This document shows, one piece after another, positions 7,810 through 16,198 of a stretch of 64,000 nt of DNA. The stretch is taken from contig NZ_PVNG01000005.1 in assembly GCF_003001935.1 (NCBI RefSeq), positions 372,001-436,000 on the forward strand. The letters run 5' to 3'. The notes beneath the pieces were generated by a model. That model saw only the letters and a program-made list of their open reading frames with translations, searched no databases and was not told where the DNA came from. Each line of letters starts with the position of its first letter. The first letter of the stretch is position 1. The position numbers and the translations under genes were made by a program. This stretch comes from Nonomuraea fuscirosea. Its GTDB lineage: Bacteria > Actinomycetota > Actinomycetes > Streptosporangiales > Streptosporangiaceae.

Positions 7810-9087
7810 CTACTTCTGCAGGCCCTTGGCGGTCTCGGTGGCCTTCGCCAGTGCCTCCTTCGCCGAGGAGTCGCCGACGAGCACGGCCTGCACCTGTTCG
7901 GCGATGGCCGTCTCGATCTGGGCATATCCGGCGTAGCGCCAGAAGGGGTTGGCGGTCGCGGTCTTGGTGATCTTCTCGGTCCACTCGGTGGTGAAGGCGT
8001 CGCCGGAGACCTTGGGGTCGGCCAGACCGGCGGTGGTCGTCGGCGGCAGCTTCACCTGCTCGAAGAAGCGGGCGACGGTGGCGGTGTCGGAGGTGGCGTA
8101 CGCGGCGAAGTCCGCGGCGGCGTCGGCGCCCTCGCCCTCGACCACCGCGATCACGTGCCCCCACAGCAGGGCCTGCGGCGAGTCGCCGGCCTTCAGCACG
8201 GGCCGCGACAGCGGGGCCATCTTGTCCGCCAGCGACTTGTCCGGCGCCTGGCTCGCCACCACGCCGCGCGCGATGATCGCGTCGTCGTAGAAGGCGGCCT
8301 TGCCCTGGGCGAACAGGGCGCGAGCGTCGAAGCGGTCCACGTCCGGCGCGATCAGCTTGGCGTCGTAGAGCTTCTTGTACCACTCCACGGCCGCCACCGA
8401 CGGCTCGTCCCCGACCGTGATCGTGTCGCCGTCCAGCAGGGGGCTGCCGAACGTCCGCATCCACGGCAGGATGTCCTTGAGCTGGGCCGCCTTGGTGGCG
8501 GCGGCGTACGGGATGACGCCGTCGAGCGCGGCCACCTTGCGCAGAGCCGCCTCGAACTCCGCCACGGTGGCGGGCACGCCGTCCACCCCGGCCTTCTCCA
8601 GCAGCGCGGTGTTGGCGATGAGGCCGATCGAGCCGGTCGTCCAGGGCAGCCCGAGCTGCTTGCCGCCGCTCTGGCCGCTGGACAGCGCCACCTCCGTGTA
8701 GCCGCCCTTGGCGGCGGGCGCGGCGAGGTCGCGCAGCTTGCCCATCGCGGCGAGGGCGCCCAGCCAGGCCACGTCGAGCTGGATTGCCCCCGTGAGCTGC
8801 CCGCCGCGCAGTTTCAGCGTCACCTGGTTGAGGTACTCGTTGTACGGGAACGACGCCGTAGTGATCTTGACGCCCTCGTTGCCGGCGTAACCGTCCACGA
8901 TGGCCTGCACCGCGGCCTTCTGCGCCTCCTCGTTCAGCGACCAGGAGGTGAAGCCGAAGGCTTTGGCGGCGGTGTCGCCCTGGGGGGCACCGCCTGAGGC
9001 GTCGGGGGCGCAGGCCGCCAGCGCGGTCACCCCGAGGGTCGACAGGCCGAGCAGCCGCAGGGCGTCCCGGCGGTTGAGTGTGTTCAT
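7810..9087 (-). CDS. ABC sugar transporter substrate-binding lipoprotein
   Basis: This 425-residue protein is an extracellular solute-binding protein of the sugar-binding (family 1) type. The N-terminus has a twin-arginine-like NRRDALRLLG, a hydrophobic stretch and a lipobox ending TALAAC, so the mature protein should be lipid-anchored outside the membrane and hand substrate to the two permeases encoded upstream. Length is normal for the family. It lies 7 bp after the second permease in the operon iclR - permease - permease - binding protein. The ligand is probably an oligosaccharide released by the downstream GH31 enzyme (inference). Confidence 0.9.
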   Translation of the reverse strand: MNTLNRRDALRLLGLSTLGVTALAACAPDASGGAPQGDTAAKAFGFTSWSLNEEAQKAAVQAIVDGYAGNEGVKITTASFPYNEYLNQVTLKLRGGQLTGAIQLDVAWLGALAAMGKLRDLAAPAAKGGYTEVALSSGQSGGKQLGLPWTTGSIGLIANTALLEKAGVDGVPATVAEFEAALRKVAALDGVIPYAAATKAAQLKDILPWMRTFGSPLLDGDTITVGDEPSVAAVEWYKKLYDAKLIAPDVDRFDARALFAQGKAAFYDDAIIARGVVASQAPDKSLADKMAPLSRPVLKAGDSPQALLWGHVIAVVEGEGADAAADFAAYATSDTATVARFFEQVKLPPTTTAGLADPKVSGDAFTTEWTEKITKTATANPFWRYAGYAQIETAIAEQVQAVLVGDSSAKEALAKATETAKGLQK

Positions 9088-9094
9088 GGGTCTC

Positions 9095-9973
9095 CTATCC
9101 CTTGACCGCGCCGGCCGTGAGCCCGCCCACCAGGTATCGCTGCAGGAACATGAACGCGGCGATGACAGGAAGCGAGACGACGAACGACGCGGCCATGAGG
9201 TCTGGCCAGGCGGTTTGGAACTCCCCGAGGTAGGTGTGCACCAGCCCCGGCGGCAGCGTCTGCCGCGCGGGGTCGGCGAGGGTGAGGGCGAAGATGAAGT
9301 CGTTCCAGGCGCGGACGAACGCGAACAGGCCCGCGGCGATCAGCCCCGGCGCGGCGAGCGGCAGCGCGATCGTGTGCAGCGTCCGCCAGCGGGACGCGCC
9401 GTCGATCGCGGCCGCCTCCATCAGCGTGGACGGCACCGTGTCGAAGATGCCCTTCAGCATCCACACGCACAGCGGCAGCGTGAACGTGGTGAACGACAGG
9501 ATCAGCGCGGTGTAGCTGCCGAGCAGGCCGGTGGCGCTGAACACGGCGTACAGGGTGACCAGGAGCAGCGCTTGCGGGAAGAGCTGCGAGGCGAGCACGA
9601 GGTGCATGAGCGACCTGCGCCCGCGATAACGGAACTTGGCGAAGGCGTAGGCCATGTACGCCGACACGATCACGCTGAGGACTGCCGTGATCACCGACAC
9701 GATCACGCTGTTGACCAGGTAGCCGAACAGCTGCTGGTTCTCCGCCAGCTTGGCGAAGTGGTCGAAGGTGATCTCCGTCGGGATCAGCGACGGCGGGAAG
9801 CTGAAGGCGCGCTCGTCGGGGGTGAGCGCGGTGACCACCAGCCAGTAGACCGGGGCCAGGCCGAACAGGCCGATGACGGCGACGGCGATCCAGGCCGCCA
9901 CGCGGGAGCGGTTGACCGGCTTTCTCCGCCTGGCGCTGGTCGTCGGCACGGACGCGCTCAGTGTCACCGTCAT
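9095..9973 (-). CDS. ABC sugar transporter permease (MalG-like)
   Basis: This 292-residue inner-membrane protein has six predicted transmembrane helices and the cytoplasmic EAA loop EAAAIDGASRWRTLHTIALP, which docks the ATPase. It is the MalG-type half of a heterodimeric carbohydrate importer. Its start overlaps the stop of the other permease by 4 bp (ATGA), implying coupled translation and equal amounts. No ATP-binding subunit is encoded nearby; such actinobacterial importers normally share a multi-task ATPase of the MsiK type encoded elsewhere. Confidence 0.92.
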   Translation of the reverse strand: MTVTLSASVPTTSARRRKPVNRSRVAAWIAVAVIGLFGLAPVYWLVVTALTPDERAFSFPPSLIPTEITFDHFAKLAENQQLFGYLVNSVIVSVITAVLSVIVSAYMAYAFAKFRYRGRRSLMHLVLASQLFPQALLLVTLYAVFSATGLLGSYTALILSFTTFTLPLCVWMLKGIFDTVPSTLMEAAAIDGASRWRTLHTIALPLAAPGLIAAGLFAFVRAWNDFIFALTLADPARQTLPPGLVHTYLGEFQTAWPDLMAASFVVSLPVIAAFMFLQRYLVGGLTAGAVKG

Positions 9974-10809
9974 GACGCCTCCTTGCGCAGGTAGAACACC
10001 ATGAGCACGAGCAGCAGCACCATCCACAGCCCGCCCAGGGCGGTGGCGTGGCCCAGGTCGAACCCCTTGAACGCCGTGTCGTAGACGGCCACCGCGAACG
10101 TCTTGGTGGCGCCGGCCGGGCCGCCGCCGGTGAGCACGTAGATGGTGTCGAAGTGCTGGAAGTTCCAGATGAACTCCAGCAGGAAGACGATCCCGGCGAT
10201 GCCCTTCATGTGCGGCACCGTGACCGACCTGAACCGGCGGATCGTGCCCGCGCCGTCCACGGAGGCGGCCTCGTGCAGCTCCTTCGGCATCGTCTGCAGG
10301 CCCGCGAGCAGCATGACCATCATCCAGGGGAAGCTGGACCACGTCTTGGTGACGATCACCGCGGCCATCGCCGTGCCGGGCTGCCCGAGCCAGCTGATCT
10401 CCGTCCCGAGCAGCCCGTTCAGCACGCCGTAGTTCGCGTTGAAGATCCACAGCCACAGGAAGGACACGACCACGGCCGGGATCACCCAGGGGAACAGGAA
10501 CACGCCCCGCAGCCAGCCGGGCAGCCCGGAGTTGAGCGCCAGCGCCAGGACGTACCCGAGCACGAACGGGATCACGCTCGCGCCGATGGTGAAGACCAGG
10601 GTGTTGCGCAGCACCGGCCAGAAGTCGCCGCCGAGCAGGTCGGCGAAGTTCGCCAGACCGACGAACGTGCGGCCGGGACGGACCAGGCTCTGCTCGAAGA
10701 AGCCGGTGACCAGCGCGGACACCAGGGGGTAGGCGATGATCGCGAGGAACAGCGCCACCCCCGGCGCCATCAGCAACCAGGCGAACTGCCCGTTGGTCAG
10801 CTTCCTCAT
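9970..10809 (-). CDS. ABC sugar transporter permease (MalF-like)
   Basis: This 279-residue inner-membrane permease has six predicted helices and an EAA loop reading HEAASVDGAGTIRRFRSVTVP. It pairs with the following MalG-type protein to form the channel. The start (MRKLTNGQFAWLLMAP) overlaps the stop of the IclR gene by 4 bp (ATGA), so regulator and transporter are translated from one message. This coupling is slightly unusual because regulators are more often transcribed separately. Confidence 0.92.
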   Translation of the reverse strand: MRKLTNGQFAWLLMAPGVALFLAIIAYPLVSALVTGFFEQSLVRPGRTFVGLANFADLLGGDFWPVLRNTLVFTIGASVIPFVLGYVLALALNSGLPGWLRGVFLFPWVIPAVVVSFLWLWIFNANYGVLNGLLGTEISWLGQPGTAMAAVIVTKTWSSFPWMMVMLLAGLQTMPKELHEAASVDGAGTIRRFRSVTVPHMKGIAGIVFLLEFIWNFQHFDTIYVLTGGGPAGATKTFAVAVYDTAFKGFDLGHATALGGLWMVLLLVLMVFYLRKEAS

Positions 10810-11600
10810 GTCCGGCTGCCCAGCAGGTGGGCGGGCCCGACGTAGCCCAGGCCGATGCTGACGGAGTCGGCGGTCTCGATGACCGTCCTGGCCAGCTCGG
10901 CCTCGCGGGCCGGCAGGTCGATCGCCGACAGCGGCCCGGAGATGGAGATCGCCGCCACAATCGCGCCGGACCGGTCGCGGATCGGGGCGGCCACGCAGGC
11001 GCGGCCGAAGGCCAGCTCCTCGATCTCGGTCGCGTAGCCGCGGCCGAGCACGGTGGCCAGCTCCTCGTCCAGGCGGTCGTGGCCGGTGATGGTGCTCGGG
11101 GTGAACGGCGGCATCGCGGGCAGCAGCGCCCGGCGCTCCTCGGCGGACAGACCGAGCAGCAGGCACTTGCCGATGCCGGTGGCGTACAGCGGCTTGCGCT
11201 GGCCGGTCAGCACGAAGGAGCGCGGGGCCAGCCTGCCCTCGAAGTTGGCCAGGTAGAACATCGAGTCGTCCTGCCTGATCGCCACGTTCACGCCCAGGCC
11301 GAGGGCCGCGGCGAGGTCCTGCGCGATCTGACGAGCCTCGCGGTGCACCGGGTGCTGGTTGAGCGCCACCCCGCCGAGCGTGATCGGCGCGGTGCCGAGC
11401 CGGTAGAGGCCGCTCACCTCGTCGCGCTCGACGAACTCCAGCGTCTCCAGCGTGGCGAGCAGCCGGGACGCGGTGGACGTGCCCAGCCCGGTGGCCTTCG
11501 CGACGTCCGAAACGCGCAGCTCGGGGCGACCGGTCAGGAACGCCCGGAGCACGGAGATCGCCCTTTCTACACTCTGGTTGTTGCCCTGATCGGAAGCCAT
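10806..11600 (-). CDS. IclR-family transcriptional regulator
   Basis: This 264-residue protein has an N-terminal winged helix-turn-helix (about residues 10-70, with VSDVAKATGLGTSTASRLLA as recognition region) and a C-terminal IclR effector domain that normally binds a small carboxylate or sugar. The start is the ATG at 11600 with GGAG 5 nt upstream; the frame is open further upstream but runs into the divergent gene. It heads the importer operon and is only 38 bp from the divergent enolase-superfamily gene, so it probably controls both directions. Confidence 0.9.
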   Translation of the reverse strand: MASDQGNNQSVERAISVLRAFLTGRPELRVSDVAKATGLGTSTASRLLATLETLEFVERDEVSGLYRLGTAPITLGGVALNQHPVHREARQIAQDLAAALGLGVNVAIRQDDSMFYLANFEGRLAPRSFVLTGQRKPLYATGIGKCLLLGLSAEERRALLPAMPPFTPSTITGHDRLDEELATVLGRGYATEIEELAFGRACVAAPIRDRSGAIVAAISISGPLSAIDLPAREAELARTVIETADSVSIGLGYVGPAHLLGSRT

Positions 11601-11609
11601 TCTGTCTCC

Positions 11610-11617
11610 ATTGCAAT
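11610..11617. promoter_or_regulatory. short palindrome in the 38-bp divergent gap
   Basis: ATTGCAAT is a perfect 8-bp palindrome in the otherwise GC-rich 38-bp gap between iclR and the enolase-superfamily gene. It is the most AT-rich spot there and a plausible IclR operator half or promoter element. The gap is too short for two full back-to-back promoters with untranslated leaders, so one promoter probably lies inside the neighbouring coding sequence, or the plus-strand message is leaderless. Confidence 0.3.
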
Positions 11618-11638
11618 CGCCGTGCACTATGTGGGATC

Positions 11639-12784
11639 GTGGCGCACATGTCGCAAATCCGTCAAGTGCGCTGCTTCCCGGTGAAAATCCGGCACGAGGC
11701 CGCCTACTTGGGCACCCCGCCACAGGAGGAGGGCTACTTCCTGCGCCCGCCGTGGCGCAGTCTCTACTCCGCCCGGTTCGAGACGCTCCTCGTCTCGATC
11801 ACCTGTGCCGACGGCACCACGGGCTGGGGCGAGGCGCTGGCCCCGGTCGCTCCCGAGGTGCCGGCGGCCATCGTCGAGAGGCTGCTCGCCCCCGCGCTGA
11901 TCGGCCAGGACCCGACCCGGGTCCGGCCGCTGTGGGAGCGGCTGACCGGCCTGATGCGCGAGCGCGGCCACCTGACCGGCCACCAGGCCGACGCCCTCGC
12001 GGCCGTCGACATCGCCCTGTGGGACCTGGCCGGCAAGCTCACCGGGCTGAGCGTCGCGTCCCTGCTCGGCGGCGCGTTCACGGACGACGTGCCCGTGTAC
12101 GTGAGCGGCCTGCCCCGCCCGACCGACGCCGAACGGGCCGCGCTGGCCGAGGAGTGGGCCGCCAAGGGCGCGACCTCGGTCAAGCTGCACCTCGGCCACG
12201 GCGTCGAGGAGGACCTGGCCACCGTGGACGCGGTCGCCGCCTCCGGGCTCAAGGTCGCGGTCGACGCCCACTGGGTCTACGACGTGCCCTCCGCCGTACG
12301 GCTGGCGCGCGGTCTGGCCGAGCGCGGGGCCCTGTTCCTGGAGGCGCCGCTCGCGCCCGAGGACGTCGAGGGGCATCGGGAGCTGGTGCGGCGGGCCGAG
12401 CTGCCGATCGCCGTGGGCGAGATGCTGCGCAACCGGTACGAGTTCGCGCACTGGCTGTCGCGACGCGCGCTGGGCCTGGCGCAGCCGGACGTCGGGCGTA
12501 CCGGGATCACCGAGCTGATGTCCATCGCCGAGCTGGCCGCGGCGCACCACGTGCCGGTGGCGCCGCACCACTCGACCGGGCTGGGCGTCGCCCTCGCGGC
12601 GGGACTGCACGTCAGCGCGGCCCTGGGGAACCTCGCCTGCTTCGAGTACCAGCCCACCACCTGCGAGGTGGCCGGCGCGATCCTCACCGCGCCGCTGCCC
12701 GGCGGCGCCGGCGGCTTCCCCCTCCCCGCCGGTCCCGGGCTGGGCGTGGAGGTCGACATCACCACCCTGAAAGAGGAGTCGTAA
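11639..12784 (+). CDS. enolase-superfamily enzyme, mandelate racemase/acid-sugar dehydratase type
   Basis: This 381-residue protein has the N-terminal capping domain and the barrel of the mandelate racemase / muconate-lactonizing family, including the signature DIALWDLAGK. A catalytic-lysine strand SVKLHLG, metal ligands in VDAHWVY, LEAPL and GEML, the QPDVGRTGITE Asp and a late APHHS histidine indicate the His-Asp dyad of the racemase/dehydratase subgroup. Acid-sugar dehydration is the likeliest reaction, supported by the DapA-family and SDR genes that follow (inference); the exact sugar is unknown. GTG 11639 and ATG 11648 are both possible starts. The stop abuts the next start. Confidence 0.85.
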   Translation: MAHMSQIRQVRCFPVKIRHEAAYLGTPPQEEGYFLRPPWRSLYSARFETLLVSITCADGTTGWGEALAPVAPEVPAAIVERLLAPALIGQDPTRVRPLWERLTGLMRERGHLTGHQADALAAVDIALWDLAGKLTGLSVASLLGGAFTDDVPVYVSGLPRPTDAERAALAEEWAAKGATSVKLHLGHGVEEDLATVDAVAASGLKVAVDAHWVYDVPSAVRLARGLAERGALFLEAPLAPEDVEGHRELVRRAELPIAVGEMLRNRYEFAHWLSRRALGLAQPDVGRTGITELMSIAELAAAHHVPVAPHHSTGLGVALAAGLHVSAALGNLACFEYQPTTCEVAGAILTAPLPGGAGGFPLPAGPGLGVEVDITTLKEES

Positions 12785-13654
12785 GTGCCCATTTCCGGAC
12801 TTATCCCGATCCTGGCCACGCCGTTCACCGCGGCCGGCGAGCTGGACGTGCCGAGCCTGCGCCGGCTGACCGAGTGGCAGTTCGCCGCCGGCGCCGAGGG
12901 CGTCGCGGTGTTCGGCATGGCCAGCGAGGGTTTCGCGCTCACCACGGCCGAGCGCGCCCGGATCCTGACCGAGGTGCGCCAGGTGGCCGGATCCCGCCCG
13001 GTGGTCGCCGGGGTCGGCTCGACCAGCACGGCGACCGCGGTGGAGCAGGCCCTGGCCGCGGCGGAAGGGGGCGCGGACGCCCTGATGGTGCTGCCGCCGT
13101 ACCTGGTCAAGCCGTCCGGCGCGCAGCTCGTCGACTTCTACGGCGTCGTGGCCGAGCGGGCGGGGATCGACGTGATGGTCCAGGATGCGCCCGGCGCCAC
13201 CGGGGTGTCCATGCCCGAGTCGCTGATCGTGGAGCTGAGCAAGCTGGACGGCGTCACCTCGGTCAAGATCGAGGCCCCGCCGACCGCGCCCAAGGTCGGC
13301 GCGGTCGCCGCCAAGGTGGGCGGCGACTTCGCGGTGTTCGGCGGCCAGAACGCGCTGTTCTGCCTGGAGGAGTACGCGCGGGGGGCCGTCGGCACGATGC
13401 CCGCCTGCGAGTTCACCGACCTGCTCGCGCCGATCCTGAAGGAGCCCCGTCAGGACGCCTTCGCCAGGCTGCTCCCCCTGATCCGCTTCGGCATGCAGCC
13501 CGGCCTGGCCTGGGCGGTGCACAAGGAGGTGCTCGTCCGCCGCGGCCTGATCGAGTCGTCGACCGTCCGTTCCCCCGCCAAGCCCCTCGACCCCGGCACC
13601 CTGACCGCCCTGGACGAGGTCCTCACCGCCCTGCCCGAGCTGGGAGCCGCATGA
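12785..13654 (+). CDS. DapA/N-acetylneuraminate-lyase-family aldolase or dehydratase
   Basis: This 289-residue (beta/alpha)8 enzyme belongs to the dihydrodipicolinate synthase superfamily. The Schiff-base lysine is in SVKIEAPP. The usual YNxP motif carrying the catalytic tyrosine is VQDAPG here, so it is not a canonical lysine-biosynthesis DapA. It fits the sugar-acid branch that cleaves or dehydrates 2-keto-3-deoxy acids, the expected next step after the enolase-superfamily dehydratase. The GTG start directly follows the previous stop (TAA-GTG). Its stop overlaps the start of a 23-codon micro-ORF. Confidence 0.85.
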   Translation: MPISGLIPILATPFTAAGELDVPSLRRLTEWQFAAGAEGVAVFGMASEGFALTTAERARILTEVRQVAGSRPVVAGVGSTSTATAVEQALAAAEGGADALMVLPPYLVKPSGAQLVDFYGVVAERAGIDVMVQDAPGATGVSMPESLIVELSKLDGVTSVKIEAPPTAPKVGAVAAKVGGDFAVFGGQNALFCLEEYARGAVGTMPACEFTDLLAPILKEPRQDAFARLLPLIRFGMQPGLAWAVHKEVLVRRGLIESSTVRSPAKPLDPGTLTALDEVLTALPELGAA

Positions 13655-13722
13655 CCGCCGTACTCAGCCCGAGGCGGAATGGCATGACCGCCCTGGTCAC
13701 CCCGCGATCGGAGCGGGCATGA
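13651..13722 (+). CDS. 23-residue micro-ORF linking two genes by start/stop overlaps
   Basis: ATG 13651 overlaps the stop of the DapA-family gene (ATGA), and its TGA at 13720-13722 overlaps the ATG of the SDR gene (ATGA). The peptide is MTAVLSPRRNGMTALVTPRS plus ERA. ATGACCGCC occurs three times at 13651, 13684 and 13719, the last being the SDR start, as if the gene start had been duplicated twice. It probably serves to pass ribosomes along the message; a function for the peptide itself is unsupported. Confidence 0.5.
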   Translation: MTAVLSPRRNGMTALVTPRSERA

Positions 13723-14435
13723 CCGCCCTCCTCGCCGGCGGCAACTCGCCGATCGGGCTCGCCATCGCCGAGGCCCTGGCCCGCGACGGCCACCAGGTCA
13801 TCGGCACCGGGCTGGAGCCTTGCGACGCCCCCGTCTACACCCGCTTCGAGGTGGCCGACCTGTCCGCGCCGGAGCAGGCCGACCGGGTGGTCCGCGCCGC
13901 CGTGGACGCCTTCGGCGGGCTCGACGTCCTGGTGCTGGCCACGGCCGTGATGCCGGTCGCCCCGATCACCAGGACCACCGACGACCAGTGGCGGACCGCC
14001 ATCGGAGCGACCCTGGACGCCGCCTTCCACCTGTGCCGCGCGGCCCTGCCGCACCTGACGCGGGCGGTCGTGGCGGTCGGCTCGGTCAACTCCTTCCTGT
14101 CCGCCCCCGGCCTGCCCGCGTACGCGGCGGCCAAGGGCGGCCTGGACGCGCTGATGCGGCAGATCGCCCTGGAGTACGGACCGGCCGGAATCAGGGCGAA
14201 CATCGTCGCCCCCGGCCTGATCGGCGGCGAGGACCTGGAACACGCCGCCGACGGCTACCCCATCGGCCGCACCGGCACCCCGCAGGACGTGGCCGAAGCG
14301 GTCGCCTTCCTCGCCTCACCCGCCGCCGCGTTCATCACCGGCGCCACCCTCCCGGTGGACGGCGGCCTCTCGATCGCCTCCCCCGCCGCCTACCTCCGCC
14401 CCGACCTCCGCGCCCGCTTCACCCCGACGCCGTAG
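13719..14435 (+). CDS. short-chain dehydrogenase/reductase
   Basis: This 238-residue SDR has a glycine-rich cofactor loop slightly modified from TGxxxGIG (LLAGGNSPIGLAIA), the catalytic Ser in GSVNS, the YAAAK motif and the usual PVDGG C-terminal strand. It most likely oxidises or reduces a sugar or sugar lactone in the same pathway as the two preceding genes. Start ATG 13719 is fixed by the overlap with the micro-ORF. It ends at a strong hairpin shared with the convergent oxidoreductase gene. Confidence 0.87.
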   Translation: MTALLAGGNSPIGLAIAEALARDGHQVIGTGLEPCDAPVYTRFEVADLSAPEQADRVVRAAVDAFGGLDVLVLATAVMPVAPITRTTDDQWRTAIGATLDAAFHLCRAALPHLTRAVVAVGSVNSFLSAPGLPAYAAAKGGLDALMRQIALEYGPAGIRANIVAPGLIGGEDLEHAADGYPIGRTGTPQDVAEAVAFLASPAAAFITGATLPVDGGLSIASPAAYLRPDLRARFTPTP

Positions 14436-14450
14436 CCGGCCGGGGCCGGC
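14435..14450. terminator. bidirectional hairpin between convergent genes
   Basis: GCCGGCC (14435-14441) and GGCCGGC (14444-14450) form a perfect short stem starting at the last base of the SDR stop codon and ending just before the stop of the minus-strand oxidoreductase at 14452. The loop is only 2 nt as drawn, so the top pair probably opens. The position suits termination in both directions. Confidence 0.5.
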
Positions 14451-14451
14451 G

Positions 14452-15465
14452 TCACACCGTGGGGTCGACGACCACCTTGCCCACGGCGTGGTCCTGGACG
14501 GCGGTGTGCGCGGCGGCGGTTTCGGCCAAGGGGAAGCGGATGATCGGGAGTCCGTGCTCCGTGCCCACCCCCATCGCGCCGTCGCGCACCGCCTCCGTGA
14601 CGTCGTCGGCCGCGGCCGCCATCCGGTCGAGGTCGGCGAAGAGGACGAAGAACTGGAACCGGGTGTTGAGCCTGAGGTTCCGCAGGATGTCCAGCTCCAC
14701 CTTGGGACTGTCGTCGGCGTACACCGCGATCGTGCCGTTGCTCTTGAGCACGGCCAGGTCGAGGTCGATGTTCCTGGCCACGGCGACCTCGACGACGACG
14801 TCCACGCCGTCCTCGGCCACCGCGCGGATCTCCGCCGCCGGATCGCCCTCGCGGTAGTCGACCACGTGGTGCGCGCCGGCCGCGGTGGCCAGCGCCGCCT
14901 TCTCCGGGCCGCTGACCGTGGTGATCACGGTGGCGCCGGCCCAGCGGGCGAGCTGGATCGCGGCGTGACCGACCGCGCCCGCGCCGCCGGTCACCAGCAC
15001 GGTGGTGCCGTCCAGCGCCTTGGGGGCCAGGCGGCGCGGGCCGTTCTCGGCGACGGTGAGCGCCCGGTGCGCGGTGAGCGCGGGCACCCCGAGGGATGCG
15101 CCCACCTCGAACGACGCGTTCTCCGGCAACGCTCGCACCAGGGACGCGGGCAGGACGGTGAACTCCTGGGCGGTGCCGCTCATGTGACCACCGGCCGCCA
15201 GCGTCACCCACACCCGGTCGCCGGGCGCGAACGACTCGACACCAGGACCGACCGCGTCGATCACGCCGCCGCCGTCGTGGTGCGGGATCACCTCGGGGTA
15301 CGGCATCGGCCAGGCGGGGGTGGAGCGGGCCCGCCAGTCGGTCGGGTTGACGCCGGAGACGTGGACGCGGACGCGCACCTCGCCCGGCCCGGGTTCCGGC
15401 ACGTCACGCTCGACGAGTTCCAGGACGGAGGGAGCACCGATCTCGCGGTACAGGACGGCTCTCAT
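14452..15465 (-). CDS. zinc-independent NADPH:quinone oxidoreductase-like MDR protein
   Basis: This 337-residue medium-chain reductase has a GroES-like N-terminal domain (GPGEVRVRVHVSGVNPTDWR) and a Rossmann domain with the NADPH loop VLVTGGAGAVGHAAIQLA. The cysteine/histidine zinc ligands of alcohol dehydrogenases are absent, which fits the quinone oxidoreductase branch. It is second after the F420-reductase-like gene (13-bp gap) under the promoter flanked by the TetR operator repeats, so it is probably part of a response to quinones or other electrophiles (inference). Confidence 0.88.
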   Translation of the reverse strand: MRAVLYREIGAPSVLELVERDVPEPGPGEVRVRVHVSGVNPTDWRARSTPAWPMPYPEVIPHHDGGGVIDAVGPGVESFAPGDRVWVTLAAGGHMSGTAQEFTVLPASLVRALPENASFEVGASLGVPALTAHRALTVAENGPRRLAPKALDGTTVLVTGGAGAVGHAAIQLARWAGATVITTVSGPEKAALATAAGAHHVVDYREGDPAAEIRAVAEDGVDVVVEVAVARNIDLDLAVLKSNGTIAVYADDSPKVELDILRNLRLNTRFQFFVLFADLDRMAAAADDVTEAVRDGAMGVGTEHGLPIIRFPLAETAAAHTAVQDHAVGKVVVDPTV

Positions 15466-15478
15466 GTCTCCTCCCCTT

Positions 15479-16180
15479 TCAGGCGCTCTGCCGCCGGGCC
15501 GCCGCCAGCGCCGCGCGGAGTTCGTCGGCGGTCACCGTCCCGCCGGGGTCCTCCGCGGTCATCTCCCGCTGATCCTTGAAGTACAGCCCGACGTACGCCG
15601 GAGTGTCCCGCTGGAAGCGCCAGCTGCCGGCCAGCGGTCCGGTGTCGAGGGTGTCGTAGCCGAGCAGGTCGATCAGCCGGGTGGCGGCGGCCTTCGCGTC
15701 CGGCGCGTCACCGGCGATCGGCAGCACCGAACGGTCGGGCGCGCCGGACGGGCGGGCCAGCGAGGCCAGGTGGTTCACCCAGATGTTGTTGAACGCCTTG
15801 ACGACCTCGCTGCCGGTCAGGTGCCGCTGGAGCAGCTCGCTGGTGGTGACCTGCTCGGCGTCCAGCTCCGCGATCGAGCCGTCGCGTTCAGGATAGTAGT
15901 TGGTCGCGTCGAGCACGACCTTGCCGGCCAGGGGCGCCACCGGGATCTGGCGCTGATGCTTCAGCGGCACCGCGACCACGACCCAGTCCGCCGCGGCCGC
16001 CGCTTCTGAAGGGGTGGCCGCGCGGGCCCGTGGTCCCAGGTCCGCGACCAGGTCGGCGAGCGTTTCCGGGCTTCGGGAGTTGCTGAGGACGACGTTCAGG
16101 CCGGCGTCCACGGCGAGCCTGGCGAGGGCTCCGCCGATGTTCCCGCTGCCGATGAGCCCCAGGGTGAGTTGGTCGGACAT
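15479..16180 (-). CDS. NADP-dependent F420-reductase-like oxidoreductase
   Basis: This 233-residue protein begins with the dinucleotide-binding motif LGLIGSGNIGGALARLA and continues as a single Rossmann domain of the F420-NADP oxidoreductase / NAD-binding-2 type, with DATNYYPERDG and VKAFNNIWVNHL characteristic of the group. Such proteins often reduce small substrates with NADPH rather than F420, so the cofactor is uncertain. ATG 16180 has a perfect AGGAGG 7 nt upstream. Its promoter (see 16199-16255) lies between two operator copies shared with the divergent TetR gene. Confidence 0.82.
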   Translation of the reverse strand: MSDQLTLGLIGSGNIGGALARLAVDAGLNVVLSNSRSPETLADLVADLGPRARAATPSEAAAAADWVVVAVPLKHQRQIPVAPLAGKVVLDATNYYPERDGSIAELDAEQVTTSELLQRHLTGSEVVKAFNNIWVNHLASLARPSGAPDRSVLPIAGDAPDAKAAATRLIDLLGYDTLDTGPLAGSWRFQRDTPAYVGLYFKDQREMTAEDPGGTVTADELRAALAAARRQSA

Positions 16181-16198
16181 GCGAAGACCTCCTAGAAT

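Noticed and set aside
11611..13722. Long open frame of about 700 codons on the plus strand overlapping the enolase-family and DapA-family genes
   Set aside because: It is an out-of-frame shadow with Arg/Pro/Gly-rich composition typical of GC-rich DNA; only its last 23 codons (micro-ORF) have independent start/stop overlaps.
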